From: Alphaproteobacteria bacterium
Lineage (GTDB): Bacteria > Pseudomonadota > Alphaproteobacteria > Reyranellales > Reyranellaceae
Reading direction: 5' to 3'
DNA: 33,017 nt
Assembly (NCBI GenBank): GCA_019239835.1
Contig: JAFAZJ010000154.1
Location: 1-33,017, forward strand
Every line of letters starts with the position of its first letter. Position 1 is the stretch's first letter. Position numbers and translations under genes: made by a program. Positions 1-7,840 of the stretch are shown piece by piece. The notes below the pieces were generated by a model that did no database searches, was not told the DNA's origin, and saw only the letters and a list, made by a program, of their open reading frames with translations.

Positions 1-46
1 CCGCGCGCTTCGGTGCTGCCTTCTTCTTCGCTTTCGCGCCCGCCAT
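1..46 (-). CDS. N-terminus of an unidentified gene, cut by the left edge
   Basis: Only 15 codons lie in the window. The ATG (46-44) shares bases with the TGA stop (48-46) of the LLM oxidoreductase upstream, giving a TGATG junction typical of translational coupling. The peptide begins M-A-G-A-K-A-K-K-K-A-A-P-K-R-A, a lysine/alanine-rich, basic start with no hydrophobic core, so it is not a signal peptide. Such tails occur on nucleic-acid-binding and other basic proteins, but function cannot be assigned. No strong Shine-Dalgarno sequence precedes it, which fits re-initiation from the upstream gene. That it is a real gene is inferred from the junction alone. Confidence 0.45.
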   Translation of the reverse strand, partial: MAGAKAKKKAAPKRA

Positions 47-1086
47 CACGAATTCAGCCGCGCCGCCTGCGCCATGACCTCGATCGCCTCGGGCTGGCGC
101 GAGCGGACGCTGAGCGTATCGAGACCGCAATCCTCCCAGCGGCGATAGCGCTCCTTGATGCGCGCCGCGGGGCCGACCAGCGACTTCGCGTCGACCCATT
201 CGTCGGGCACCGTGGCGATCGCCTCGTCCTTGTGGCCGGCGAGGTAGAGCTCCTGGATGCGCTTGGCGGCGTCGGCGAAGCCGTTGCGCACCATCAGGTC
301 GTTGTGGAAGTTCTTGTCCTTGTGGCCCATGCCGCCGACGTAGAGCGCGACCTCGGGCTTGAGCTTCTGCAGCGCCGCCTTGACGTCGTCCTGCACCTGC
401 ACGTGCACCGAGGTCTGGATCACGAAGTCCTTCATGCTCTTGCCGTTGCCGGCGCGGCGGAAGCCTTCCTCGAGCCAGGGCTGATAGTCCTTGAGGAAGC
501 CGGGCACGAGGCCGGTCGGCAGCCAGCCATCGGCGATCTCGCCGGTGAGCTTCACCGTCGCCTCGTTGACCGTGGCGAGATAGATCGGGATGTCGGGGTT
601 CATGTGCAGGATGGACTTCAGCGGCTTGCCGATGCCCATCGCGCCTTCGCCCTTGAAAGGCAGCGGATATTCGCGCCCGTCATGCGACACCGGCCCCTCG
701 CGGCGGAAGATCTTGCGCATGATCGCGACGTAATCCTTGAGCTGGTAGTACGGCTTGCCCCAGGGGCGGCCATACCAGCCCTCGACGATCTGCGGCCCCG
801 ACACACCGAGGCCCGCGATGAAGCGCCCGCCGCCGGCCATCGCATCGACGGTCGCTGCCGACATCGCGGCATTGGCCGGCGTGCGCGCGGCGAGCTGCAT
901 GATGCCGGTGCCAAGCTTGATCTTCTTCGTCAATCCCGCGAGGAAGGCGAGCGGCGTGACGGCATCGGAGCCATAGGCCTCGGCGGTCCACACCGAGTCG
1001 TAGCCGAGCTCCTCGGCGCGCTGCACCAGCTTGACGGGGATGTCGAGATGGGCGCCGGAATAGCCGATCGACAGGCCGAGTTTCAT
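46..1086 (-). CDS. LLM-class flavin/F420-dependent oxidoreductase (Rv3520c-like)
   Basis: Predicted 346-residue (beta/alpha)8-barrel protein of the bacterial luciferase-like monooxygenase superfamily, closest in pattern to the Rv3520c-like F420 group. The opening MKLGLSIGYSG, the early segment RAEELGYDSVWTAEAYGSDA, the strand KIKLGTGIMQLAARTP and the region GRFIAGLGVSGPQIVEGWYG are the usual family landmarks. These enzymes use reduced FMN or F420 for hydride transfer or oxygenation; the substrate cannot be read from sequence. I chose the ATG at 1086 because GAGG at 1098-1095 is 8 bases upstream. The ATG at 1092 would leave only 2 bases. Longer upstream reading runs into the palindromic repeat and is not credible. 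It is the last complete gene of the leftward group and is coupled to the next gene by TGATG. Confidence 0.88.
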   Translation of the reverse strand: MKLGLSIGYSGAHLDIPVKLVQRAEELGYDSVWTAEAYGSDAVTPLAFLAGLTKKIKLGTGIMQLAARTPANAAMSAATVDAMAGGGRFIAGLGVSGPQIVEGWYGRPWGKPYYQLKDYVAIMRKIFRREGPVSHDGREYPLPFKGEGAMGIGKPLKSILHMNPDIPIYLATVNEATVKLTGEIADGWLPTGLVPGFLKDYQPWLEEGFRRAGNGKSMKDFVIQTSVHVQVQDDVKAALQKLKPEVALYVGGMGHKDKNFHNDLMVRNGFADAAKRIQELYLAGHKDEAIATVPDEWVDAKSLVGPAARIKERYRRWEDCGLDTLSVRSRQPEAIEVMAQAARLNS

Positions 1087-1102
1087 GGTCATTTCCTCTT
1101 TT

Positions 1103-1259
1103 GCCTTCTCCCCGCGCAGGCGGGGAGAAGGTGCCCGAAGGGCGGATGAGGGGCTTCGCGGAGACTCGACGACACGGACCGATGCAGTTGCGCGAGGAAG
1201 CCCCTCATCCGCCTCGCTGGCGCCCGGCACCTTCTCCCCGCCTGCGCGGGGAGAAGGCA
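1103..1259. repeat. Pair of inverted REP-like palindromic units
   Basis: Two units face each other between the dioxygenase and the LLM gene. Each holds a perfect 12-bp hairpin: CCTTCTCCCCGC (1104-1115) with GCGGGGAGAAGG (1120-1131), and the same arms at 1230-1241 and 1246-1257, each with a 4-base loop. The units also share a 16-bp outer inverted repeat, GGCGGATGAGGGGCTT (1141-1156) against 1198-1213. The layout resembles BIME-type composites of mobile-derived REP elements. Either hairpin could attenuate or stabilise the transcript between the dioxygenase and LLM genes, although no T-tract follows. Confidence 0.85.
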
Positions 1260-1263
1260 GTCG

Positions 1264-2289
1264 TCATTCCGTGCTCGCGTCGGCCAGCTCGGGGATCCAG
1301 CTCTTCTTCTCGCCGGCGTAGAGCCCGCCGGGATTGCCGTGCACCGTCGTGCGCCACATCACGCGGTTCTGCACCGATGCATCGAACCAGGTCGCGGCGT
1401 GCACCAGGCAGCGATTGTCCCAGACGATCAGGTCGCCCTGGTCCCACTCGTGCACGTAGATGAATTCTGGCCGCGTGTAGTGCGCCATCAGTTCGTCGAC
1501 CAGTGCGGCGCCGTCGCCATGCGGGCCGGGCTGCATGCCGACAAACGGGCCTTCGAACCAGTCCATCTGGCCGGACTCGCAGAGATAGAGCGCAGGCTTG
1601 CCGGTCACTGGATGGATGCGCACCACCGGCTGGCGCTGCGAGCGCTCATGCGCGGCGAAGGCGCGCGGCTGGATGCCGGCCAACGCCTTGTCGCGCGAGC
1701 GGCCCGAGCCGGGCTGCGCATGCAGACCCTCGAGCTGGCCGACCTTGCGCTTCAGCTCCGATGACAGCGCCTCGTAGGCGAGCGTGCCGCTGGCGAAGAG
1801 CGTCTGGCCCTGATCGCGCGTGACCGGCGCAACGGCAAAGAACAGCGAGATGTCCGGCGGCGGCCGGCGATAGCTCTGGTCGGTGTGCCAGCCCTTGCGT
1901 TGCGGGTACTGCACCGGGAACTTGCCATCAGCGGTCAGTGGCGGCTCGGGCCGGGGCGGCGGCATGCGGCTCACCGGCGGCACGTTGGAGACGATGAAGA
2001 TCTCCGGCACGGTGTCGTGCACCTGATGGCGCGGCGTGAGCGTGCGGCGATAATCCTCGACCTCGGGTCCGAACAGCCGGCTGAGCCGCACCAGCAGCGC
2101 GGCATCCTGCGCGATGTCGTGCAAGCCCTTCAGCAGCAGCACGCCGCCGCTGGCCGCGAGCGCCTTGGGCAGGGCGGCCGGCTGTGCCTCGGCGGCCTTC
2201 ACGACGGCCTGGGCATCGCCCGATGTGCGCGCAATGCCGCCGAAACGCGCGCCGGGCAGGGGAGTCTCGAGAGTGAAGAAGCTGCTCAT
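1264..2289 (-). CDS. TauD/TfdA-family Fe(II)/2-oxoglutarate dioxygenase
   Basis: 341-residue cytoplasmic non-heme iron oxygenase of the TauD/TfdA family, which hydroxylates a substrate using O2 and 2-oxoglutarate, often releasing sulfite or an alcohol product. The iron triad is visible: H135-T-D137 within KGWHTDQSY and H297 in DNRCLVHAATW. R309 and R313 in NRVMWRTTVHG match the 2-oxoglutarate carboxylate clamp. The start has a good AGGA element about 9 bases upstream. The gene lies 15 bases after the GNAT gene and probably shares its transcript. The N-terminal 60 residues are less conserved in pattern. The substrate (taurine-like sulfonate, aryloxyalkanoate, sulfate ester or other) is unknown. 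No sulfonate importer is adjacent, so I do not use the name tauD. Confidence 0.9.
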   Translation of the reverse strand: MSSFFTLETPLPGARFGGIARTSGDAQAVVKAAEAQPAALPKALAASGGVLLLKGLHDIAQDAALLVRLSRLFGPEVEDYRRTLTPRHQVHDTVPEIFIVSNVPPVSRMPPPRPEPPLTADGKFPVQYPQRKGWHTDQSYRRPPPDISLFFAVAPVTRDQGQTLFASGTLAYEALSSELKRKVGQLEGLHAQPGSGRSRDKALAGIQPRAFAAHERSQRQPVVRIHPVTGKPALYLCESGQMDWFEGPFVGMQPGPHGDGAALVDELMAHYTRPEFIYVHEWDQGDLIVWDNRCLVHAATWFDASVQNRVMWRTTVHGNPGGLYAGEKKSWIPELADASTE

Positions 2290-2304
2290 GGCGACATCCT
2301 GCCC

Positions 2305-2823
2305 CTATTTCGCGGCGGGATCGAGCGCGACGGCCATCAGCTTCTCGTCGTAATAGCGGCCATTCTGTTTCAGCGAGTGGACCTCGTGGCCATACACGAC
2401 GAAGCCGCAGGAGCGGTAGAGGCGCTGGGCGGTCTCGTTGTCACTGACGACCGACAGCTGGACCAGCTCGACGCGCCCGCGCGCATGCCGCAGCACCGCC
2501 TCGACCAGTTGCTTGCCAACGCCCAGGCCGCGCGCGGCGGAGCGCACGTACATGCCCCACAGATAGCCCTTGTGCTCGCGCTTCGGGCCGACCTGCGTGC
2601 GGTAGCCGGCCATGCCGAGCAACGCCGATCCGCGGAAGGCGCCGAAGACGTCCGAGCGTCCCAGCAGGTCGGCGAACTGCTCGATCGTGTATGTCCGCTC
2701 CAACTCGTAGGCGCTGCCGAAGGCTTCCGGCGCGGCCTGTAGCGCTTCCAGCCGGATCTCGCGATAGAGGGGAGCGTCGCTCGGCGCTATCCGGCGGGTC
2801 TCGATGTCGGAGCCGTTTGTCAT
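2305..2823 (-). CDS. GNAT-family N-acetyltransferase
   Basis: 172-residue single-domain GCN5-related acetyltransferase, expected to move an acetyl group from acetyl-CoA to an amine. The acetyl-CoA pyrophosphate-binding motif A is R-G-L-G-V-G (99-103 region, AARGLGVGKQLVEAVL). Motif B is NETAQRLYRSCGFVVYG at about 129-145, ending with the typical Y-x-x-x-G-F pattern. The N-terminal segment IETRRIAPSDAPLYREIRLEAL is the usual first strand and helix. It is the first gene of the leftward group, 15 bases ahead of the dioxygenase. No clear Shine-Dalgarno sequence precedes the ATG at 2823, and the next in-frame Met is inside the fold, so this start is kept. The substrate is unknown. Confidence 0.88.
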   Translation of the reverse strand: MTNGSDIETRRIAPSDAPLYREIRLEALQAAPEAFGSAYELERTYTIEQFADLLGRSDVFGAFRGSALLGMAGYRTQVGPKREHKGYLWGMYVRSAARGLGVGKQLVEAVLRHARGRVELVQLSVVSDNETAQRLYRSCGFVVYGHEVHSLKQNGRYYDEKLMAVALDPAAK

Positions 2824-2888
2824 GGCGTCTGACTACCATGTCGATGGCGTCGATGCGCTATGATCCCGCCCGAGCATCGGGGGAGCCC
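2824..2888 (+). promoter_or_regulatory. Short divergent control region
   Basis: Only 65 bases separate the divergent GNAT and second LLM genes, so the promoters must overlap each other or the coding starts. TATGAT at 2859-2864 is a plausible -10 box for the rightward gene, but I see no matching -35 box 16-18 bases upstream. The call rests on position and this single hexamer. Confidence 0.25.
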
Positions 2889-3767
2889 ATGAAATTCGCA
2901 CTGCATTTCGGCAACAACACCTATCCCGACCCAGACGGCGCGCGAAAGGTTGCGCTCGCGGCGGAAGCGGCGGGCTTCGACTCGCTGTTCGCGGTCGACC
3001 ACGTGGTGTTCCCCGACAACTACACCTCGACCTATCCCTATGCGCCCAGCGGCCGGTTGCCGGGCGGGCCGGAAAGCCCGATCCCTGATCCGCTGATCTG
3101 GATGACCTGGGTGGCCGCCGCGACCACGAAGCTGCGCTTCATGACCGGCGTGCTCATCCTGCCGCAGCGCAATCCGCTGGTGCTGGCCAAGCAAGTGGCG
3201 ACCATGGACCACCTCAGCGGCGGGCGCATCGAGCTGGGCATCGGCGTCGGCTGGCTGAAGGAGGAGTTCGAGGCGGTGGGCGTGCCCTTCGAGCGCCGCG
3301 GCAAGCGCGCCGACGAATACATCGCGGCCATGCGCGTGCTGTGGGCCAAGGATGCCGCCAGCTTCAAGGGCGAGTTCGTGAATTTCGACACCGTGAGCTG
3401 CAATCCCAAGCCCGTGCGCGGTGCGGTGCCGATCCTGGTCGGCGGCCATTCCGAGGCGGCGGCCAAGCGCGCCGGGCGGCTGGCCGACGGCTTCTTTCCC
3501 TCGATCGGCTCGTCGATCGATCCGATGGGGCTGTGGGACATCGTGCGCCGCGCGGCCGAGGCCAAGGGACGCGATCCGCAATCGGTCGAGCTGCTGATGG
3601 GCTGCCCCGACGCGCTGCCGGATTCGGGCAAAGATCCGCATGCCGCAGTCGAGGAGCGCATCAAGAAGGGCGTGAAGCGCATCGTCGTGCCGGCCACCGC
3701 CTTCCGCCGCAACCTTGAAGACGGTCTTGCACGCTTCGGCGAGACCGTGATCCGTCCCTTCTCGTGA
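2889..3767 (+). CDS. LLM-class F420-dependent oxidoreductase (Rv2161c/TIGR03619-like)
   Basis: 292-residue luciferase-like oxidoreductase. The landmarks are MKFALHFGNNTYPD, AAGFDSLFAVDHVVFPD, the strand LRFMTGVLILPQRNPLV, and GGRIELGIGVGWLKEEFEAVGVPFERRGKRADEY, which together fit the Rv2161c-type F420-dependent group. It should bind reduced F420 or FMN in a TIM barrel; the substrate is unknown. The start at 2889 is chosen because GGGAG (2881-2885) lies just before it and because the conserved family N-terminus begins here. A longer in-frame extension back to 2691 would overlap the divergent GNAT gene and adds unrelated residues. The downstream serine hydrolase starts 15 bases after the stop, so the two are probably cotranscribed. 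Confidence 0.88.
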   Translation: MKFALHFGNNTYPDPDGARKVALAAEAAGFDSLFAVDHVVFPDNYTSTYPYAPSGRLPGGPESPIPDPLIWMTWVAAATTKLRFMTGVLILPQRNPLVLAKQVATMDHLSGGRIELGIGVGWLKEEFEAVGVPFERRGKRADEYIAAMRVLWAKDAASFKGEFVNFDTVSCNPKPVRGAVPILVGGHSEAAAKRAGRLADGFFPSIGSSIDPMGLWDIVRRAAEAKGRDPQSVELLMGCPDALPDSGKDPHAAVEERIKKGVKRIVVPATAFRRNLEDGLARFGETVIRPFS

Positions 3768-3782
3768 GTTGAGGATCGTGTG

Positions 3783-4880
3783 ATGCAGTTTCCGCCGCCC
3801 GATGGGCAGACCTGGCCGAGCGTGACGCCGAAAGACGCCGGCTTCGATTCCGATGCGCTGGCCGACGCGATCAACTTCGCCCGCGGGCACGAGATCGGCT
3901 GGCCGCTCAGCCTGCGCGATCATCTGCTCGCGGGTCATTTCGAGCAGCCCGGCGATGCCGAGATCATCGGCCCGATCCGCGATCGTGGCGCGACCAACGG
4001 CATGGTGCTGCGCGACGGCCGCGTCGTGGCGCGCTGGGGCAACACGCGGCAGGAGGACTACACCTTCAGCGTCGCCAAGAGCTACATGTCGATCTGTGCG
4101 GGTCTCGCCTATGACGACGGGCTGATCACCGATGTCGACGAGCCGGTGGGCAAGACGGTGAAGGATGGCGGCTTCGACAGCGCGCAGAACGCGCCGATCA
4201 CCTGGCGGCATCTCCTGACCAACACGTCGGAATGGGAAGGCGAGCTGTTCGGCAAGAGCGAGAAGATCGATCGCGGCCGCAGTCTCGCCACCGAGGGCAG
4301 CCGCAAGAAGGGTGACCGCGTGCTGCAGGCGCCGGGCACGGTCTGGGAATACAACGACGTGCGCGTGAACCGCTGTGGCCTGTCGGTGCTGCGCCGCCTG
4401 AAGCGCGGTCTGCCCGAGGTCTTCGCCGAGCGCATCATGAAGCCCATCGGCGCGTCGAGCGGCTGGAGTTGGCGCGGCTATTCGACGTCGACGGTCGATG
4501 TCGACGGCAAGCAGATCGAGAGCGTCGCGGGCGGTACGCATTGGGGTGGCGGCGTGTGTATTCATGCCGAGGATCAGGCGCGCATCGGTCTGCTGATGGC
4601 CAACGACGGCATTTGGAACGGCAAGCGTCTGCTGTCGCAGGAGTGGATTGGCCTGTCGCTGCAGCCTTGCCCGCTGAACGTGAGCTACGGCTTCTTCTGG
4701 TGGCTGAACGCGCAAGGCGTCCGCATGCCTGCGGCACCACACAGCAACTTTTTCGCCGTCGGCGCCGGCGGCAACATGACCTGGATCGACCGCGAGCACG
4801 ACATCGTCGCCGTGATGCGCTGGCTCGACCCGGCGCACCAGAACGAGTTCATCGGCAAGGTGCTGGGCGCGTTGCGATAG
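3783..4880 (+). CDS. Serine hydrolase of the beta-lactamase class C / esterase family
   Basis: 365-residue protein with the penicillin-binding-protein/class C beta-lactamase fold. The nucleophile motif S-x-x-K is S-V-A-K in TFSVAKSYMSI (about residues 96-99). WEYNDVRVN near residue 190 sits where the Y-x-N tyrosine is expected, and THWGGG near 253 is the third-motif equivalent (K-T-G becomes H-W-G, as in many esterases of this family). No signal peptide is present, which argues for a cytoplasmic esterase or amidase rather than a periplasmic beta-lactamase. ATG 3783 is preferred, with GAGG (3771-3774) 8 bases upstream; GTG at 3780 is the alternative. It lies 15 bases after the LLM gene, suggesting a two-step pathway on a shared substrate (inference). 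Confidence 0.87.
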   Translation: MQFPPPDGQTWPSVTPKDAGFDSDALADAINFARGHEIGWPLSLRDHLLAGHFEQPGDAEIIGPIRDRGATNGMVLRDGRVVARWGNTRQEDYTFSVAKSYMSICAGLAYDDGLITDVDEPVGKTVKDGGFDSAQNAPITWRHLLTNTSEWEGELFGKSEKIDRGRSLATEGSRKKGDRVLQAPGTVWEYNDVRVNRCGLSVLRRLKRGLPEVFAERIMKPIGASSGWSWRGYSTSTVDVDGKQIESVAGGTHWGGGVCIHAEDQARIGLLMANDGIWNGKRLLSQEWIGLSLQPCPLNVSYGFFWWLNAQGVRMPAAPHSNFFAVGAGGNMTWIDREHDIVAVMRWLDPAHQNEFIGKVLGALR

Positions 4881-4890
4881 GAAGAGGACG

Positions 4891-4961
4891 AACCACAGAG
4901 ACACAGAGGAAAACCAAGACGAGGAAAACCTCTCTTCCTTATTCTCTGTGTCTCTGTGGTT
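4891..4961. repeat. Long palindrome CCACAGAGACACAGAG type
   Basis: Perfect 18-bp inverted repeat: AACCACAGAGACACAGAG at 4891-4908 and its complement at 4944-4961, with a 35-base centre. It fills the 87-base gap between two convergent genes, so its RNA hairpin could terminate transcription from either side, though no clean T-tract is seen. It is unrelated in sequence to the other palindromes in the window. The arms look like a dispersed repeat seen in many bacterial genomes (recollection, not searched). Confidence 0.8.
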
Positions 4962-4967
4962 AATCTC

Positions 4968-6143
4968 TTAGTAGAAGATTCCCGGCTGCTCGATGCCCAG
5001 CAGGATCTGGCCCACCGTCTCGAAATGCTGGGCGCGGGACTGGATCTGTTGCGAGACGGTGTGCAGGTCGCGCCAGCGGCGTTCGAAGGCGCTGCCAAGG
5101 AAGATCGAGGTGGTGCCGGCGGCCTTGTAGCACCAATCGGCGACCGACTCGGACGTGGTGATGGCGTGGGCGCAGGCCAGGCGCACGCGGGCGCGCTCGG
5201 GCGTGTCGATCGGCGCGATGTCGTCGGCGTGGGCGTAGATGTCCTTCAGGGTCTCGACGAGATAGGCGTGCGCGGCGTCGAGCTCGGCTCGGGTGCGGGC
5301 GACCTTGTCCTGGATCGTCGCGCTGTCGGCGAGGCGACCGAGGTAGCGCGGTGCCTTCGCCGTTGCCAGCGCCATGAACGCCTCGTGCATGGCGCGCGCC
5401 AGACCCATGGCGACGCCGGCGACGCCCACGGCGTAGAGGCCCTGCATGGTGAAGGCATAGAGCGGCCCGCGCACCAGTCGCAGCGCTGGGTCCTCACGCG
5501 TCGAGCTGAAGGCCTCGGGCACGAAGACGTCGTCGATGCTGTAGGAGTCGCTCGCCGTGCCGCGCAGACCGATCACGTCCCAGGTGTGGATCAGGGTCGC
5601 CTGGCCCACCGGCAGCAGCAGGGTGCGGATGGTGGGGCGGCCCCATTTGTTCAGGCGCAGCGAGCCGTCGGCCTCGACCACCTGGCAATGCGCGCCCATC
5701 CAGGTGGCCTGGCGGCAGCCCGATGCGAAGTCCCAGCGGCCCTTCACGACGTAACCGCCCTCGACTGCCTTGGCGCGGCAGGCATTGGGCGGGCCCCAGG
5801 CGATGACCGTGCGCGGGTCGCTGTAGATCGTGCGCGCGATGTCGGCCGGCAGGAACGGCGCGATCAGGGCGGAGCTGTTGGCGACGAAGAGGTTCCAGCC
5901 CACCGAGCCGTCGTGCTTGGCGATCTCCTGGATGGCGTCGAGATAGACCCAGGGCTCGACCTCGTCGCCGCCGCACATGCGCGGCAGCAGCATGCGGGCG
6001 AGGCGCGCGGTGTGGATCGAGGACAGCAGCGGCTCGGGGATGCGCTGCGTGCGCTCGATCTCGTCGGCGGCGGCATCGAGCTGCCCCGAGATGTCGCGCA
6101 CCCGCTGCAGCGGATCGATATGCGGTCGCGGCAGGTCGTCCAT
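4968..6143 (-). CDS. Acyl-CoA-dehydrogenase-fold flavin monooxygenase (HsaA-like)
   Basis: 391-residue acyl-CoA-dehydrogenase-fold flavoprotein. The C-terminal half (YLVETLKDIYAHADD, then AITTSESVADWCYKAAGTTSIF, then WRDLHTVSQQIQSRAQHFETVG) matches the group C / HsaA-like flavin-dependent monooxygenases, which hydroxylate or desulfurise aromatics using FMNH2 or FADH2 from a separate reductase, rather than true beta-oxidation dehydrogenases. The middle segment GRWDFASGCRQATWMGAHC fits the beta-domain of the fold. ATG 6143 is chosen because GGAG lies about 8 bases upstream; an extension to 6158 has no such site. It is the last gene of the leftward TRAP/lactonase group, separated from the binding-protein gene by a 29-bp palindrome. 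No flavin reductase is adjacent. The substrate is unknown. Confidence 0.83.
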   Translation of the reverse strand: MDDLPRPHIDPLQRVRDISGQLDAAADEIERTQRIPEPLLSSIHTARLARMLLPRMCGGDEVEPWVYLDAIQEIAKHDGSVGWNLFVANSSALIAPFLPADIARTIYSDPRTVIAWGPPNACRAKAVEGGYVVKGRWDFASGCRQATWMGAHCQVVEADGSLRLNKWGRPTIRTLLLPVGQATLIHTWDVIGLRGTASDSYSIDDVFVPEAFSSTREDPALRLVRGPLYAFTMQGLYAVGVAGVAMGLARAMHEAFMALATAKAPRYLGRLADSATIQDKVARTRAELDAAHAYLVETLKDIYAHADDIAPIDTPERARVRLACAHAITTSESVADWCYKAAGTTSIFLGSAFERRWRDLHTVSQQIQSRAQHFETVGQILLGIEQPGIFY

Positions 6144-6161
6144 GACGGATCTCCTCAACCT

Positions 6162-6229
6162 CTGTCATTCCGAGCGTAGCGAGGAATCTTGAAGCCGGGA
6201 AAGATTCCTCGCTTCGCTCGGAATGACAG
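6162..6229. repeat. 29-bp palindrome, CTGTCATTCCGAGCG family, copy 1
   Basis: Arms at 6162-6190 and 6201-6229 are 29 bases long and pair with one mismatch around a 10-base loop. The core reads CATTCCGAGCG...GCGAGGAATC. It lies just past the stop of the binding-protein gene (6237) and before the flavoprotein start (6143), so it would form a strong hairpin in a common transcript. A second copy is at 10749-10817. Confidence 0.88.
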
Positions 6230-6236
6230 GCGTGCG

Positions 6237-7811
6237 TTAGGGCTGGATGTCGAGCCCCTTGTAAAGCGCGGCGCCGTAGTTGCCGTGGGCGCGCACGTTC
6301 TTGATCGACTTCTTGGCGATCAGGTGCAGGCGGCTGTGCGCCGCCGGGATCATCAGCGCTTCATCATGCACCAGCTTCTGCACCTTGAAGAAGGCCTCGC
6401 GCCGCGCGTCCTCCGACGTGGCGCCGCGGCCGGCTTCGAGCAGCTTGTCGGTCTGCGGGTCGCCCCACATCATACGGTTCGGCACCGGCCGGTTCTTGGA
6501 GTAGTAGTACAGATAGAGCTGGTCGCCGGCCGAGGTGTAGGGCACCGACAAGGTCCAGATGTCGTACTCCTGCAGCGCGATCTTCTGGAAGAAGACCGTC
6601 GGGTCCCACATCTGGATCTTGATGTCGACACCGACCTTGCGCGCCGCGCCCTGCAGCACTTCCGACAGCTTGGGATTCTGGCCCACGGTGTAGGAATAAA
6701 GCAGCAGCTCGAGCTTCTTGCCGTCCTTGTGGCGGAAGCCGTCGCTTTCCATCGTCCAGCCCGCTTCGTCGAGCAGGCGCTTGCTGAGCTCGACGTCCTG
6801 CTTGGTCAGCACGTCGAGCGTCGCCGGATCGAAATCCTGCGCCTTGGGATGCACCAGCGAGCGCGCCACCTCGGCCTGGCCGAAGAAGATCGCCTTGTTG
6901 ATCTCCTCGCGGTCGAGCAGGTGGCTGAGCGCGGCGCGCACGCGCTTGTCCTTCATGTGCTCGCGCGTCGTCTTCAGGCCGTAGTAGTAGAGCGTGAAGA
7001 ACGCCTCGGGCTCGTAGACCGCGAGGTTGGGCGCCTTCTTGAACGCATCGATCGCCTGCAGCGGCGCCCAGTGCGTGAAATCGGCCTGGCCGGCGAGCAT
7101 CGCGGCCATGCGCGTGGTCTCCTCCGGTACGATGCGCCAGATCATGCGCTCGTACTTCACCGGGCCGGCATCCTTGTAGACGCCGGTCGGGCCCCATTTG
7201 TAGGCGGCGTGACGCTTCAGAACGAGGTCCTTGCGCGGCTCCCACGACTCCCAGCACAGCGGGCCGGTGCCGTCGAAACCCTTGACGCCGAAATCCGCCC
7301 CCAGCGCCTTGACGTTGTCCTCGTTGATGATGGTGGCGGCGAAATTGCTGAGGTCGATCAGCAGCTCCGAGTGCGGCCGCTTCAGCTTGTAGACGAGCGT
7401 GTAGGGATCGGGCGCCGTAAGGCTGTCGATCTCGCCCAGCCGCCAGTAGAACGGGAACTTGGCTTCTGGATTGGCGAGCCGCGTGAAGGAGTAGATCACG
7501 TCCGCAGCGGTGAACTTCTTGCCGCTGCAGAAGGTGACGTCGTCGCGCAGCTTGAACGTGTAGGTCAGGCCGTCGGCCGAGATGTCCCACGACTTCGCCA
7601 GGAGCGGATGGACCGACTTCAGGTCCCAGCCCATCGCCACCAGCGTGTCGCCCATCATGTACATCGGGTGGCCCATGCCACTCGATGTGTTGCTGTGCGG
7701 GTCGTATTTCGGTGCGTCCTGCGAGCGGATGTTGATGAAGGTCTGCGCCTGCAACGAGGCGGACGCAATGCTCAACGATGCAGCCAACGCCGCAACCCAA
7801 CGCAGCTTCAT
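6237..7811 (-). CDS. Peptide/nickel-type ABC substrate-binding protein (SBP_bac_5), orphan
   Basis: 524-residue periplasmic binding protein of the DppA/OppA family (solute-binding family 5). Residues 1-22 form a Sec signal peptide (basic start MKLRW, hydrophobic core, cleavage near LQA-QT). Family landmarks are LLAKSWDISADGLTYTFKLRDDV, AADVIYSFTRL, and the closing DPQTDKLLEAGR and ALMIPAAH segments. ATG 7811 is chosen for GGGAGGG about 9 bases upstream and because the signal peptide starts there. It follows the lactonase gene by 29 bases in a TRAP-transporter operon with no ABC permease or ATPase nearby. It may deliver ligand to a permease encoded elsewhere, such as the Opp system at 22647-28035, or act as a sensor; both are inference. 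Confidence 0.9.
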   Translation of the reverse strand: MKLRWVAALAASLSIASASLQAQTFINIRSQDAPKYDPHSNTSSGMGHPMYMMGDTLVAMGWDLKSVHPLLAKSWDISADGLTYTFKLRDDVTFCSGKKFTAADVIYSFTRLANPEAKFPFYWRLGEIDSLTAPDPYTLVYKLKRPHSELLIDLSNFAATIINEDNVKALGADFGVKGFDGTGPLCWESWEPRKDLVLKRHAAYKWGPTGVYKDAGPVKYERMIWRIVPEETTRMAAMLAGQADFTHWAPLQAIDAFKKAPNLAVYEPEAFFTLYYYGLKTTREHMKDKRVRAALSHLLDREEINKAIFFGQAEVARSLVHPKAQDFDPATLDVLTKQDVELSKRLLDEAGWTMESDGFRHKDGKKLELLLYSYTVGQNPKLSEVLQGAARKVGVDIKIQMWDPTVFFQKIALQEYDIWTLSVPYTSAGDQLYLYYYSKNRPVPNRMMWGDPQTDKLLEAGRGATSEDARREAFFKVQKLVHDEALMIPAAHSRLHLIAKKSIKNVRAHGNYGAALYKGLDIQP

Positions 7812-7840
7812 CCGACGCACCCTCCCGTTGCTGTCTTGCT

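Noticed and set aside
1264-2289. Naming the dioxygenase tauD
   Set aside because: The fold is clear, but no taurine transporter is adjacent and substrate residues cannot be judged, so the specific name is not justified.
2820-4904. Long minus-strand open frame opposite the LLM and hydrolase genes
   Set aside because: Translation is Arg/His/Ala-rich low-complexity sequence typical of antisense frames in GC-rich DNA; the plus strand has clear family motifs.
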